From: Sphingomonadales bacterium
Lineage (GTDB): Bacteria > Pseudomonadota > Alphaproteobacteria > Sphingomonadales > Sphingomonadaceae
Direction: 5' to 3'
DNA length: 64,000 nucleotides
Assembly: GCA_006226685.1 (NCBI GenBank)
Contig: SBGG01000028.1
Span: forward strand, 1-64,000
Shown: one piece after another, positions 1-8,923 of the stretch
How positions within the stretch are numbered: the stretch's first letter is position 1
How the letters are laid out: each line of letters begins with the position of its first letter
Translations under genes and position numbers: made by a program
Notes under the pieces: generated by a model
Told to the model about the DNA's origin: nothing
Database searches by the model: none
Seen by the model: only the letters and a program-made list of their open reading frames with translations

Positions 1-37
1 ACATCCGGTTTTGCCCCCAAACCCACGCCTAGCAAAA

Positions 38-688
38 TCAAATACTTACCAGCTCGCGTTCCCTGCGTGTTCCGCCGGCACTGTTCAACTTGGGCATGAT
101 GTTGAAACGGGGCGCGATCAGCGTTTTCATCTTGTTCGTCGCAACGTCGATTTCCGCCATGGTCGGCCAGAAATACTGGTCCATGACGATCGACTTCTGA
201 AAAGCGAGGATGACGCGCGGCGATCCGTCCCGCGCTACCCATAAAATGTCACTGCCATGCTGGCCTTGCGGGACATTGGGAATGGTGCGAACCGTTTTGC
301 CGTCGGCGGAAACGGCGATGGTGCGGGTGGCGTAGACGGGCAAGCCGTGCCAGCTTGTGCTCTGGCCGATGGTCGCCAGCAACCAGTCATCGTTGAGCCA
401 GGTCAGATCGCGCAGTTCTGCCTTGCCGGTCGCAATCAATACCGGCTTCTCATCGGCGGTTTTGATGGCCAGCATCTGTTTTCCGTTGTTCGCCAGCTGA
501 GTGGCGATCCGCTGCCCGCCGGGTGACAGGGTCGGCATTTCGATGAACGGCAGCTTCGCGAATATTTCCAGCGGAATGACCGGCGGCGGCGCTTCGGCTT
601 TCGATGGCGTCTGGGCGGGGCATGATGCCGGGATCACAGCGGCGCACAGAAAAAGGCCGATGCCATATAATGATTGTTTTATCCGCAT
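38..688 (-). pseudogene. N-terminal fragment of an S9 family (prolyl oligopeptidase-like) peptidase
   Basis: The 216-residue product has a signal peptide (hydrophobic residues 8-23, then Ala-Gln) and a beta-propeller-like segment with the wording typical of secreted S9 peptidases: a Leu-Ser-Pro-Gly-Gly turn near residue 54, a WLNDDWLL segment near 98 and an MAEID strand near 175. S9 enzymes of this kind are usually 600-700 residues with the Ser-Asp-His hydrolase domain at the C-terminus. This frame stops at about residue 216, and its last 17 or so residues do not look like the family. The catalytic domain is therefore missing, by early stop, frameshift or recombination. Only 37 bases remain before the window edge, so the rest of the gene may lie outside. 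The family call is from recognition of the N-terminal pattern. Confidence 0.5.
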
Positions 689-787
689 AATGTCCCCGAA
701 ATATTACTGTTCGTAATGAAGGGACGTTATCGAAAGAAAAGTCATTTATATTTCAGGATTCGGAGACGAAAATAAAAAATCCAAATA

Positions 788-819
788 CCCGGCAGTGTTT
801 ATGACTATACTATGCCGGG
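788..819. repeat. inverted repeat, 7-base arms
   Basis: Arms CCCGGCA (788-794) and TGCCGGG (813-819) are perfect complements around an 18-base AT-rich loop. The same GCCGGG core recurs in the next hairpin, so the arms could also pair between hairpins. Confidence 0.45.
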
Positions 820-831
820 AGGGGAATAATA

Positions 832-859
832 TGCCGGGTTCCTTTTTGGGAACCCGGCA
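832..859. repeat. strong hairpin, 11-base perfect stem
   Basis: Arms 832-842 and 849-859 pair perfectly (core GCCGGGTTCC with GGAACCCGGC) around a six-base TTTTTG loop. No clear U-tract follows on either strand, so an intrinsic terminator is not well supported. A structured RNA or a processed 3' end is possible. Confidence 0.55.
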
Positions 860-861
860 GA

Positions 862-901
862 GCGACCCGAATGCACAGGGCATCCGGCCCAAGGGGGTCG
901 C
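862..901. repeat. inverted repeat, 7-base arms
   Basis: GCGACCC (862-868) and GGGTCGC (895-901) are perfect complements enclosing 26 bases that hold a smaller ATGC/GCAT dyad. It lies directly next to the previous hairpin. Confidence 0.4.
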
Positions 902-967
902 CTATGACGATAATCGAATTGGCGATGATAAGATAAAGAAATGTCGTTAAGTAATGTAAATATTATG

Positions 968-984
968 TCGGATTGAAAATCCGA
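968..984 (-). terminator. candidate terminator hairpin for hppA
   Basis: Arms TCGGATT (968-974) and AATCCGA (978-984) form a 7-base stem with a 3-base loop, ten bases after the hppA stop codon on the minus strand. What follows on that strand is AT-rich but not a pure T-run, so termination strength is uncertain. Confidence 0.45.
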
Positions 985-993
985 AGAAAAATA

Positions 994-3120
994 TCATATC
1001 CCCCCATGGGCAAGCGCCGCCAATAGAAGCAGGGCGACGATATTGGTGATCTTTATCATCGGATTGACTGCCGGGCCGGCTGTGTCTTTGTAAGGATCGC
1101 CGACCGTGTCGCCGGTAACGGCTGCCTTATGGGCTTCCGATCCCTTGCCGCCATGATGGCCGTCCTCGATATATTTCTTTGCATTGTCCCATGCGCCGCC
1201 GCCGCTGGTCATCGACAATGCGACGAACAGGCCGGAGACGATCACGCCGAGCAGCAACGCCCCCAGCGCCGCGAAGCCGTTGGCGATGCCGGCAATCGCC
1301 GAAATCACGAAATAGACGAGGATCGGCGCCAGCACCGGCAGCAGGCTGGGCACGATCATTTCCTTGATCGCGGCCTTGGTGACGAGATCGACGGTGCGGG
1401 CATAATCGGGTTTGCTGGTGCCCGCCATGATGCCGGGATTGTCGCGGAACTGGTCCCGCACTTCCTTCACCACGGCGCCGCCCGCACGCCCGACCGCCGT
1501 CATGCCCATGGCGCCAAACAAATAGGGCAGCAGCGCGCCGAGCAGCAGGCCGACGATCACATAGGGGTTGGACAGGCTGAAATCGGGCGCTTCGGTAAGA
1601 CCCAGCGCCGTGTTGTAATATTTCAGATCCTCGGTGTAGCTGCCGAACAGCACCAGCGCGGCAAGGCCCGCCGATCCGATCGCATAACCTTTGGTCACCG
1701 CCTTGGTGGTGTTGCCGACCGCATCGAGCGCATCGGTGCGGGTGCGGACATCCTCTTCCAGCCCCGCCATTTCGGCGATGCCGCCCGCATTGTCCGTCAC
1801 CGGGCCATAGGCATCGAGCGCCACGACCATCCCGGCCAGCGCCAGCATCGCTGTCGCGGCGAAAGCGATGCCGATCAGGCCCGCGAGGCTGTGCGCGATG
1901 ATGATACCCGCGCAGATCACCAAGGTCGGCAGGGCGGTCGCCTCCAGGCTGACGGCAAGGCCCTGAATGACATTGGTGCCGTGTCCGGTTTCCGACGCCT
2001 TGGCGATGGAACGGACCGGGCGATAATTGGTGCCGGTATAATATTCGGTGATCCAGACGATGAGGCCGGTGACGCCCAGACCCACCATCATCGACCAGAA
2101 CAGCGCCATGCCGGTATAGCCGCCCTGTCCGTCCAGATCGGCGCCGAACACCGCATTCATGTCGCCCAGCGTGCGCCATGTCACATAGAATATCGCCGGA
2201 ACCGACAGGATCGCCGTGGTCCAGAACCCCTTGTAAAGCGCCCCCATGATCGAGTTGGAGCTGCCCAGCCTGACCATATAGGTGCCGATGATCGAGGTGA
2301 TGATGCACACGCCGCCGACGATCAGCGGCAGGGACATGAGCTGCATCAGTTCGGCCGAACTGACGCCTTTCACCAGCAATGCGATCAGCACCATGGTCGC
2401 GCCGACCGTCACCACATAGGTTTCGAACAGGTCGGCCGCCATGCCCGCGCAATCGCCGACATTGTCGCCGACATTATCCGCGATTACCGCCGGGTTGCGG
2501 GGGTCGTCTTCCGGGATACCGGCTTCGACCTTGCCAACGAGATCGGCGCCGACATCGGCGGCCTTGGTGAAGATGCCGCCACCCAGACGTGCGAAGATGG
2601 AAATGAGCGAGGCGCCGAAGGCCAGCGCGACGAGGCTGTCGATCACGACCCGTTCGGAGGGGGCATGGCCCGCTGGGCCGGTCAGATACCAGAAGAAACA
2701 GGAAATGGCGAGCAGCGCCAGCCCCGCCACCAGCATCCCGGTGATGGCACCCGCACGAAAGGCGACGGTCAGGCCGGATTGCAACGAGGAACGCGCGGCC
2801 TCGGCGGTGCGGACATTGGCGCGTACCGAAATGTTCATGCCGATATAGCCTGCCGCGCCGGACAATATCGCGCCGAGCACGAAACCGACCGCCGAGGTAA
2901 GGCCGAGAAAGACCAGAACCAGCAGGGCGACGACGACCCCGACCATTCCGATCGTGCGATATTGCCGCCCGAGATAGGCTTTTGCCCCTTCCTGAATGGC
3001 GGCGGCAATACCCTGCATCTGGTCGGTGCCGGGGGAGCTTTGCAGCACCTGCCTGCTGGTGACGAGGCCATAGAGCACGGCCAGCAGGCCGCATCCCATC
3101 GCGATCAGAACGACTGTCAT
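994..3120 (-). CDS. hppA: proton-translocating inorganic pyrophosphatase
   Basis: This membrane-bound pyrophosphatase couples pyrophosphate hydrolysis to proton export across the inner membrane. The 708-residue product has about 16 hydrophobic segments. It carries the substrate-binding motif [11 protein letters not shown] at residues 189-199, followed by the acidic [12 protein letters not shown] run at 215-226. The [10 protein letters not shown] motif at 469-478 has Lys at the position that in potassium-dependent enzymes is Ala, which predicts a potassium-independent proton pump. The ATG at 3120 is preceded by a GGGGAGAGGA ribosome site. An upstream in-frame ATG at 3186 lacks support and would add 22 hydrophilic residues. 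The gene is transcribed leftward and stands alone. Confidence 0.96.
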   Translation of the reverse strand: MTVVLIAMGCGLLAVLYGLVTSRQVLQSSPGTDQMQGIAAAIQEGAKAYLGRQYRTIGMVGVVVALLVLVFLGLTSAVGFVLGAILSGAAGYIGMNISVRANVRTAEAARSSLQSGLTVAFRAGAITGMLVAGLALLAISCFFWYLTGPAGHAPSERVVIDSLVALAFGASLISIFARLGGGIFTKAADVGADLVGKVEAGIPEDDPRNPAVIADNVGDNVGDCAGMAADLFETYVVTVGATMVLIALLVKGVSSAELMQLMSLPLIVGGVCIITSIIGTYMVRLGSSNSIMGALYKGFWTTAILSVPAIFYVTWRTLGDMNAVFGADLDGQGGYTGMALFWSMMVGLGVTGLIVWITEYYTGTNYRPVRSIAKASETGHGTNVIQGLAVSLEATALPTLVICAGIIIAHSLAGLIGIAFAATAMLALAGMVVALDAYGPVTDNAGGIAEMAGLEEDVRTRTDALDAVGNTTKAVTKGYAIGSAGLAALVLFGSYTEDLKYYNTALGLTEAPDFSLSNPYVIVGLLLGALLPYLFGAMGMTAVGRAGGAVVKEVRDQFRDNPGIMAGTSKPDYARTVDLVTKAAIKEMIVPSLLPVLAPILVYFVISAIAGIANGFAALGALLLGVIVSGLFVALSMTSGGGAWDNAKKYIEDGHHGGKGSEAHKAAVTGDTVGDPYKDTAGPAVNPMIKITNIVALLLLAALAHGGI

Positions 3121-3422
3121 AGGCTTTTCCTCTCCCCCTGCTGTTTTATCATGATCGCTGCTCCGCCGGGGCCGGTCGGGCGGCATGGTATCTGTCCGGT
3201 TCGGGGCCGGTTATGGCCGGACCGGGCGCGCAGAGAAAGGACGGCGACATTATATCGGCCGGATTCTCCCCCCGCATTCAGCATCTTGTCGGTCATGAGG
3301 TGCGATCCTGACCCAGCTGATTTCGCTGGTCGGGAAGCCTATCGGGCCAGCGCGCCGCGTCAAGCCGGATTCGGCGCAGGGGGTGCCCGCATGATCCTCG
3401 GGGACATGGGGGGCTGGTGGCT
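3121..3422. other. intergenic region upstream of hppA
   Basis: This 302-base gap between thiL and hppA must hold the hppA promoter. On the minus strand a TATAAT hexamer lies at 3249-3254, about 130 bases upstream of the start, without a clear -35 box. A 59-codon frame (3117-3296, minus) ends in an ATGA overlap with hppA; it is noted as a finding but not called as a gene. Confidence 0.4.
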
Positions 3423-4391
3423 TCAGCCATCATGTTCATAGCCGAGCCGCCCGGGCAGGGGCATGGGGGTACCGTTTTGGTGCAGCAACAGCCGTCCTTC
3501 ACCCGCCGCACAATGGCCGATCCGGGTCAGCGCTATGCCATGGCGTGCGGCGATGGCGCGGGCTTCCTGCTCTTGCGCCGGGTCCATGGTGAAGAGAATC
3601 TGATAATCGTCGCCTGCCGTCGCCGCGGCAAGGCGGCTTTCCGGGGTGTCGCCGCGCGTAGCGGCATAAGCGGGTGAGAGCGGCACAGGACCGAGATCGA
3701 TCACAATATCGATGCTGCTCGCCCGCGCCATTCGTCCCGTATCGATCAGCAGCCCGTCGGAAATATCGGCGCTGGCGGACATTAGCGGCGCGAGATCGGG
3801 GCCGAGGGTGACCGGCGGCTCCGGGCGACGATAGGCCGCGATCAGGCGCGCGCGTACATCGTCCGGGGCCTGTTCCCGCCCCTGCAGCAGGGCAAGGCCG
3901 AGGCCTGCATCGCCCAGCGTACCGGTGACGAACAGCGCGTCGCCCGTTCGCGCGCCACGACGGTCCGGGGCGCCGCAGGCCGGAGCCGCGCCGATCGCGG
4001 TCAGGCCGAGCGTACGGGGGCCTCCCTGCGGCATGCGCACCGTATCGCCGCCCAGCAGCCGCGTACCGAAATGCGTCAGCGCCTGTGCCAGCCCCTGCGC
4101 GAAATCCGTGTCCCATGCAGGGTCGTCGCCCATGCCATAGCCGACCAGCACGCCCAGCGGCGCCGCGCCCTTGGCCGCGAGGTCGGACAGGTTGACGGCG
4201 AGCAGCTTCCACGCGACATCGCCCGCCGGGTCGCCGGGCAGGAAATGCACGCCCTCGACCAGCATGTCATGGGTGAGGACCAGCCCATTTTCCGGACGGT
4301 CCAGTACTGCGGCATCGTCCATCAACGCGCGTGCGGCGGGATCGGACGCTACCGCTTTCAGCCTGTCGATAAAGGCCGATTCGCGGCTCAT
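3423..4391 (-). CDS. thiL: thiamine-monophosphate kinase
   Basis: ThiL phosphorylates thiamine monophosphate to thiamine pyrophosphate with ATP in the cytoplasm, the last step of de novo synthesis. The 322-residue product matches the PurM/ThiL fold: DDAAV near residue 25, HDMLVEGVHF at 41-50, NLSDLAAKGA at 67-76 and an ISDGLLIDTGR segment near 205. The ATG at 4391 fits the family N-terminus; the frame is open for another 46 codons upstream, but that stretch overlaps the end of nusB. It is the last gene of the hisG-hisD-DUF1993-nusB-thiL operon, 46 bases after nusB. nusB-thiL is a common bacterial pairing. thiC lies elsewhere in this window under a TPP riboswitch, and no riboswitch is seen ahead of thiL. 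Confidence 0.95.
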   Translation of the reverse strand: MSRESAFIDRLKAVASDPAARALMDDAAVLDRPENGLVLTHDMLVEGVHFLPGDPAGDVAWKLLAVNLSDLAAKGAAPLGVLVGYGMGDDPAWDTDFAQGLAQALTHFGTRLLGGDTVRMPQGGPRTLGLTAIGAAPACGAPDRRGARTGDALFVTGTLGDAGLGLALLQGREQAPDDVRARLIAAYRRPEPPVTLGPDLAPLMSASADISDGLLIDTGRMARASSIDIVIDLGPVPLSPAYAATRGDTPESRLAAATAGDDYQILFTMDPAQEQEARAIAARHGIALTRIGHCAAGEGRLLLHQNGTPMPLPGRLGYEHDG

Positions 4392-4437
4392 CTCCGGTGG
4401 CCGGGCCGCCGGACGGCAGGGCCCCGGCCTTTCGGCA

Positions 4438-4884
4438 TCAGGGGCGCACATCCTTTGCCACCGCGTCGAGCAGGCCGTTGACGAAGCCCGCTTCGCGCTT
4501 GTCGTAAAAGGCCTTGGCGACATCGACATATTCGCTGATGACGGTGCCGGTCGGTACGTCGATCCGGGCCATCAGCTCATAGGTGCCCGCACGCAATATC
4601 TGGCGCATCGGCCGGTCGAGCCGTTGCAGCGACCAGCCCTTGGAAAGGCGCGCACTGATGCGCTCGTCAATCTCGTCCCGCCGGGCATCGACCCCGGCGA
4701 CGATGTCGTCGAAGAAGCTGACCTCTGCATCGGCATAGGTTACATCCTCGATCGTCGCACCGAGGCGATGATTGTGAAATTCCGTCAGCAATAGCGGCAG
4801 CGGCGTGCTCTCCATCTCCTTCTGATAGAGAGCCTGAACAGCCGCGAGGCGGGCGACGGACCGGGAGCGGGAACGGTCGTTCAT
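4438..4884 (-). CDS. nusB: transcription antitermination factor NusB
   Basis: NusB binds boxA RNA together with NusE (ribosomal protein S10) in the antitermination complex on rRNA operons. The 148-residue all-helical product has the family's Arg-rich N-terminus (SRSRSVARLAAVQALYQ), the LRAGTYEL segment near residue 104 and the conserved ISEYVDVAKAF helix near 119 followed by GFVNGLLDAVA. Its ATG overlaps the stop of the DUF1993 gene by four bases (ATGA), so translation is probably coupled. Confidence 0.96.
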   Translation of the reverse strand: MNDRSRSRSVARLAAVQALYQKEMESTPLPLLLTEFHNHRLGATIEDVTYADAEVSFFDDIVAGVDARRDEIDERISARLSKGWSLQRLDRPMRQILRAGTYELMARIDVPTGTVISEYVDVAKAFYDKREAGFVNGLLDAVAKDVRP

Positions 4885-5417
4885 GCAGCGGTCTTGATGC
4901 GCAACTGGCCCAGAAAATCCCTCTTACCGATGGAAACGCCCAGGCCGCGTAAGATGTCATAGGCGGTGGTGATGTGGAAAAAGAAATTGGGCTGAACATA
5001 GGACAGCAGAAAATCTTCGGCTGCATAATCCATTTCCAGACCGAAAGCGGGAATGGAATAATGCAGGTTGCGACCGATCATCGCTTCCATTTCCTCGGGG
5101 GTCACCGCTTTCAGGGCGGCGACGACATCATCCAGTGCGGCCTTCATCTCCGTCATATCGGCCGGGGGAGGAGCGGTCGGGTCGAGCAGAAATTCCCCTT
5201 TGCGCGTGGACTCGATCGCGTAAGAGGAATTGAGGACCGTGCAGGCGATCTGCTTGTTCAACGGGAACATGTCGTCGATCAGGCGGGCGCCCAGCAACTC
5301 TGCCTCCGTCAGTCCCTTTTCAGCGGCAAAGGCTTCGACCTTGTCCAGCACGTTGCGCAGTGCCTGCGTAATCTGGATCATCGTCGGGATGACGGCATCA
5401 TAAAGCGAAATCGGCAT
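4881..5417 (-). CDS. DUF1993 family protein
   Basis: This 178-residue soluble protein belongs to the DUF1993 family, small four-helix-bundle proteins related in shape to DinB/YfiT thiol enzymes but with no assigned reaction. Family marks are the N-terminal SLYDAVIPTMIQITQAL helix, the LIDDMFPLNKQI segment near residue 47 and the YVQPNFFFHITTAYDILR helix near 140. Several His residues could bind metal, but this is not shown. It sits between hisD (12 bases upstream) and nusB (4-base overlap), so it is part of the his-nusB-thiL operon although no link to histidine is evident. Confidence 0.88.
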   Translation of the reverse strand: MPISLYDAVIPTMIQITQALRNVLDKVEAFAAEKGLTEAELLGARLIDDMFPLNKQIACTVLNSSYAIESTRKGEFLLDPTAPPPADMTEMKAALDDVVAALKAVTPEEMEAMIGRNLHYSIPAFGLEMDYAAEDFLLSYVQPNFFFHITTAYDILRGLGVSIGKRDFLGQLRIKTAA

Positions 5418-5429
5418 GGCAGACTCCTG

Positions 5430-6728
5430 TCAGTTCTGGTTGAGACCGAGCCGTCGGGCGACGGATGCGGCATGGGCGGGCAAACCTTCCGCCCGGGCCA
5501 GCGCGACGGCGGCCGGGCCGATGGCGTTGATCGCGTCCTTGTCGAGCGCGAGGAAGCTGGTGCGTTTCATGAAATCCAGTACCGAAAGGCCGGAGGAAAA
5601 GCGTGCGCGCCGCCCGGTGGGTAGCACATGGTTCGGCCCGGCGACATAATCGCCCACCGCTTCCGGGGTCATCCGGCCGAGGAAGACGGACCCGGCATGG
5701 CGCACCCGCGCGAACAGCGCGTCGGGATCGTCCACCGCCAGTTCCAGATGCTCGGGCGCCAGCCGGTCCACCAGCGGCATTGCGGCCTCCAGCGTCGGCA
5801 CGAGGATGATCGCGCCATTGGTATCCCAGCTTGCCCGCGCGGTCGATGCGGTGGCGAGCTGTGGAATCTGCGACTCCACCGCCTTTTCGACGGCATCGGC
5901 GAAGACTGCATCGTCGGTGAACAGGATCGACTGGCTGGTCGGGTCATGTTCGGATTGCGACAGCAGATCGGCTGCGGTCCATTCCGGATCATTCTTCCCG
6001 TCGGCGACGACGACGATTTCCGACGGCCCGGCGACCATGTCGATGCCGACCACGCCGTAAAGCTGCCGCTTGGCTTCGGCCACCCAGGCATTGCCCGGCC
6101 CGACGATGACGTCGACCGGCGCGATCCTGTTCGTGCCATAGGCGAGCGCGGCGATTGCCTGTGCCCCGCCTACGCGCCACACCTCGGTCACGCCCGCAAT
6201 ATGGGCGGCGGCCAGCACCAGCGGGTTGACGATGCCGTCCGGCGTCGGGGTGACGATGACGATGCGCTCCACCCCGGCGACCTTCGCGGGAATCGCGTTC
6301 ATCAATACCGATGAGGGATAGGCGGCCCGTCCGCCCGGCACATAGAGTCCGGCGGCATCGACCGCGCCCCAGCGTGCGCCGAGGCGCACGCCGCTGGCGT
6401 CCACCTCGTCCCGGTTTTCGGGGCGCTGCTTTTCATGATAGGCAGCGATGCGGCGGGCAGCGAGTTCCAGCGCCGCGCGCAGATCGGCGGGCAGGCCTTC
6501 CAGCGCCGCACGCATCTCATCCTCGCCCATCCGCCATCCGGTCGCATCGAGATCGTGCCGGTCGAACTTGGCGGTCAGCTCGGCGAGTGCAGCATCGCCT
6601 TCATTCCGGACCTTTTCGATGATCGCGCGCACCGCGCTCGACACATCGGCGTCGGCTTCGCGCCGGGCGTTGACCAGCGCGTCGAAGCGTCCGGCGAAAT
6701 CCGCGCTGGTCGCATCAAGCCGCTGCAT
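5430..6728 (-). CDS. hisD: histidinol dehydrogenase
   Basis: HisD is a zinc enzyme that oxidises L-histidinol to histidine in two NAD-dependent steps, the end of the pathway. The 432-residue length is standard. Recognisable parts are [17 protein letters not shown] near residue 130, [17 protein letters not shown] near 215, the metal/substrate region [10 protein letters not shown] near 265 and [18 protein letters not shown] near 380. The start overlaps the end of hisG by 14 bases. The other his genes hisBHAFE are found together 35 kb away in the same window. Confidence 0.96.
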   Translation of the reverse strand: MQRLDATSADFAGRFDALVNARREADADVSSAVRAIIEKVRNEGDAALAELTAKFDRHDLDATGWRMGEDEMRAALEGLPADLRAALELAARRIAAYHEKQRPENRDEVDASGVRLGARWGAVDAAGLYVPGGRAAYPSSVLMNAIPAKVAGVERIVIVTPTPDGIVNPLVLAAAHIAGVTEVWRVGGAQAIAALAYGTNRIAPVDVIVGPGNAWVAEAKRQLYGVVGIDMVAGPSEIVVVADGKNDPEWTAADLLSQSEHDPTSQSILFTDDAVFADAVEKAVESQIPQLATASTARASWDTNGAIILVPTLEAAMPLVDRLAPEHLELAVDDPDALFARVRHAGSVFLGRMTPEAVGDYVAGPNHVLPTGRRARFSSGLSVLDFMKRTSFLALDKDAINAIGPAAVALARAEGLPAHAASVARRLGLNQN

Positions 6729-7380
6729 CGCGTGCCTCCACCGCCGCGCGGAATCGTTCGACCAGCGGCACCAGTTCGCCCGCGCGCATCTTGAACGCGG
6801 CGCGGTTGACGATCAGGCGCGCCGAAATCTGCATGATGATGCTGGTCTCGACCAGGCCATTGGCCTTCAGCGTCGCGCCCGAGGAAACGAGATCGACGAT
6901 CCGGCGCGACAGGCCCAGCGACGGCGCCAGTTCCATCGCACCGTTCAGCTTCACGCATTCGGCCTGAATGCCCTGCCGCTCATAATGGCGGCGGGTCAGA
7001 TGCGGATATTTGGTCGCGACGCGCACATGGCTCATCGCCGTTTCGTCTTCGGCGGCGGCATTGACCGGCTCGGCGACCGACAGGCGGCAATGGCCGATAT
7101 CGAGATCGACCGGCGCATAGATTTGCGAATAGTCGAATTCCTCGATCACGTCCGATCCGACGATGCCGAGCTGCGCCGCGCCATGGGCGACGAAGGTCGC
7201 GACGTCAAAGGCGCGCACCCGGATGATCGAGACATTTTCGACATTGGTCGCGAATTTGAGGGCGCGGCTTTTCTTGTCATGAAATTCCGCTTCCGGTTCG
7301 ATGCCGGCGCGCGCGAGCAGCGGCAGCGCCTCGTCCAATATGCGCCCCTTGGGCACGGCGATGATGAGTGGAGCGGTCAT
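6715..7380 (-). CDS. hisG: ATP phosphoribosyltransferase, short form
   Basis: HisG joins ATP and PRPP to start histidine synthesis and is the feedback-controlled step. The 221-residue length is that of the short form, which lacks the C-terminal regulatory ACT-like domain and in known systems needs the HisZ partner. No hisZ is seen in the window. Motifs include [17 protein letters not shown] at the N-terminus, [13 protein letters not shown] near residue 70 and the PRPP-binding-like [14 protein letters not shown] near 165. It is the first gene of the leftward operon, so the promoter should lie between 7381 and 7476. Confidence 0.94.
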   Translation of the reverse strand: MTAPLIIAVPKGRILDEALPLLARAGIEPEAEFHDKKSRALKFATNVENVSIIRVRAFDVATFVAHGAAQLGIVGSDVIEEFDYSQIYAPVDLDIGHCRLSVAEPVNAAAEDETAMSHVRVATKYPHLTRRHYERQGIQAECVKLNGAMELAPSLGLSRRIVDLVSSGATLKANGLVETSIIMQISARLIVNRAAFKMRAGELVPLVERFRAAVEARDAAA

Positions 7381-7476
7381 GATCGCCGCGCTTTACCGGC
7401 GGGGCGGGAAAAGGGCAAGGTGAGTCGCTTTTGCGGGCGATGCCGATTATAAGCGGTGCAGCCGAAGGAGATGCAT

Positions 7477-8025
7477 ATGCGACGCTGGAAAACATGGATG
7501 GCCGCCCTTGGCGTGGCGGGTGCGGTTGCGCTGCTGGTGATACCCAAAGCCGCGACCAGCGCGCTGCCGGTGGGCGCGAAGGCGCCGGATTTTACCACGC
7601 GCGGTGCGCTGGCGGGCAAATTGTTCACGCTGAAATTGTCGGAACAGCTCAAAAAAGGGCCGGTGGTGCTCTATTTCTTTCCGGCGGCCTTCACGCCCGG
7701 CTGCACCGCCGAGGCACATGAATTCGCGGAAATGAGCGACGAGTTCAAAAAGGCGGGAGCGACCGTAATCGGCATGTCGGCCGATCCGGTGGATAAGCTC
7801 GCCAGATTTTCGGTCGAGGAATGCCGCAACAAATTTGCGGTGGCCTCCGCCGGTCCGGCGATCGTCAAGGGTTTCGACGTGGCCCTGCCGATCGGCGCCA
7901 TGACCAACCGCACTTCCTATGTGATCGCGCCAACGGGCCGCATCGCCTATGTTCACAGCGCGATGAGCTACAAGGATCATGTGAAGAACACGCTGGCCGC
8001 TGTGAGGGCGATGTCGGTCAAGTAA
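7477..8025 (+). CDS. exported AhpC/TSA (Bcp-like) peroxiredoxin
   Basis: This thiol peroxidase reduces hydrogen peroxide or organic peroxides. The 182-residue product starts with an N-terminal hydrophobic segment (residues 8-22) that is a signal peptide or anchor, placing it in the periplasm. The peroxidatic Cys76 is in FTPGCTAEA. The usual Bcp resolving Cys five residues later is replaced by His81; Cys116 in VEECRNKF is a possible substitute. The start at 7477 is chosen because GAAGGAG (7464-7470) is six bases upstream; ATG at 7471 is too close to it. It diverges from hisG with 96 bases between them. Confidence 0.9.
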   Translation: MRRWKTWMAALGVAGAVALLVIPKAATSALPVGAKAPDFTTRGALAGKLFTLKLSEQLKKGPVVLYFFPAAFTPGCTAEAHEFAEMSDEFKKAGATVIGMSADPVDKLARFSVEECRNKFAVASAGPAIVKGFDVALPIGAMTNRTSYVIAPTGRIAYVHSAMSYKDHVKNTLAAVRAMSVK

Positions 8026-8063
8026 AGGGTGCAGGGGCGGGCAAGGCCGGCCTTCGGTCCGCT

Positions 8064-8516
8064 TCAGGCGATCGGCCAGTGGCCGCCGATGATTCTTTCC
8101 AGCCTCTCCACGGATCGGGCATAGATATAGACCCATGCCCGGCGGCGGGTTGTGCGCTTGTCACCGATTTCGTTCACCGGCAGCAGCAGGCGCCGATATT
8201 CCCATGGTTCGGGAAAGGCGGGGCCGGTTTCTTCATAGGCGTCGAGCCAGCGCAGCGTCGCCGCCGGATCGCGCAGGCGCACCAGATCGCCGGTTACCCA
8301 TGCGTCGCCATGATCGGCGGGGGGTGTGTCGGGCGGGCGGTCACAGAGGACAAGGCCGGGATAGTCACCGATCCGGTAGAGTGCGCCGCCGATTCGCGCC
8401 GAGCCCAGCGGATCGCTCTCAGCGGTGAGCCGTTGCGCCATCGCATGGGAGCATCCCGGTCGCAGCGTACCGTAAACGAACAGCAGGTCATATGGTGAGG
8501 TGTCGGAGTGCGGCAT
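8064..8516 (-). CDS. gamma-glutamylcyclotransferase (AIG2-like) family protein
   Basis: The 150-residue product has the GGCT/AIG2 fold marker VYGTLRPG at residues 14-21, which binds the gamma-glutamyl group, and an acidic pair Glu95-Glu96 (LDAYEE) where the family places its catalytic glutamate. Members release 5-oxoproline from gamma-glutamyl compounds, but bacterial homologues of this size are mostly uncharacterised, so the substrate is unknown. It is convergent with the peroxiredoxin gene, with 38 bases between stops that contain an AAGGCCGGCCTT palindrome. Confidence 0.85.
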   Translation of the reverse strand: MPHSDTSPYDLLFVYGTLRPGCSHAMAQRLTAESDPLGSARIGGALYRIGDYPGLVLCDRPPDTPPADHGDAWVTGDLVRLRDPAATLRWLDAYEETGPAFPEPWEYRRLLLPVNEIGDKRTTRRRAWVYIYARSVERLERIIGGHWPIA

Positions 8517-8553
8517 CAGGGGCAGGCCTCTTTGTCAGCACCGTTGTGGCGCC

Positions 8554-8751
8554 TCAGGCGCGCGCATATTGGGCCAGACTGTTCGCAGGGAAGGGCGGTC
8601 GCTTTTTCGGAAGTGTTGTGATTCGAGAAAGGAGCCATTTGGACATCCTCCGGGGGTTTGACCAAGAATCGCCGGTTGCTGCATCGAACAGCCTGGAAAT
8701 ATCGGCATATTCCTGCGCCTTTTCTCCTTGTGCCGGGGCATTTCGTTTCAA
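8554..8751 (-). CDS. possible small hypothetical protein
   Basis: This 65-codon frame begins with TTG and could encode a hydrophilic peptide rich in Ala, Arg and Ser (for example EYADISRLFDAATGDSW near residue 14). The wording is protein-like, with an amphipathic helix and then a basic tail. A second frame offset by one base starts with ATG at 8741 but is less protein-like. No strong ribosome site is seen and I recognise no family. It is the only candidate gene in the 407-base gap between 8517 and 8923. Confidence 0.25.
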   Translation of the reverse strand: MKRNAPAQGEKAQEYADISRLFDAATGDSWSNPRRMSKWLLSRITTLPKKRPPFPANSLAQYARA

Positions 8752-8923
8752 ACCTCTATGGTGCCGGTAGGGGGCCTGCCCTTGATGATTGTAACTCCCG
8801 TTCGGTGCGCGAAGCCGGGGGGCGATGAGAGGATATGCCCCGAAAGGGTGCCGGACGGCGCGCGCGCAAATATATGCTTCTCATATGTAGTGTGAGCGGA
8901 GATCATTCCATATAGCGTGATCG

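Larger units (their letters stand above)
689..993. other. AT-rich intergenic region with several hairpins
   Basis: This 305-base gap is much poorer in GC than its surroundings. It contains nested inverted repeats, described separately, and no convincing open frame with a ribosome binding site. It separates the 5' end of the truncated peptidase from the 3' end of hppA. Confidence 0.6.

Noticed and set aside
1129-3441. A 770-codon open frame on the plus strand opposite hppA
   Set aside because: It is antisense to the clear hppA coding region, with His/Arg/Asp-rich wording typical of high-GC shadow frames.
7381-7476. A histidine attenuator leader before hisG
   Set aside because: No leader peptide with a His codon run and no terminator-antiterminator pair were seen.
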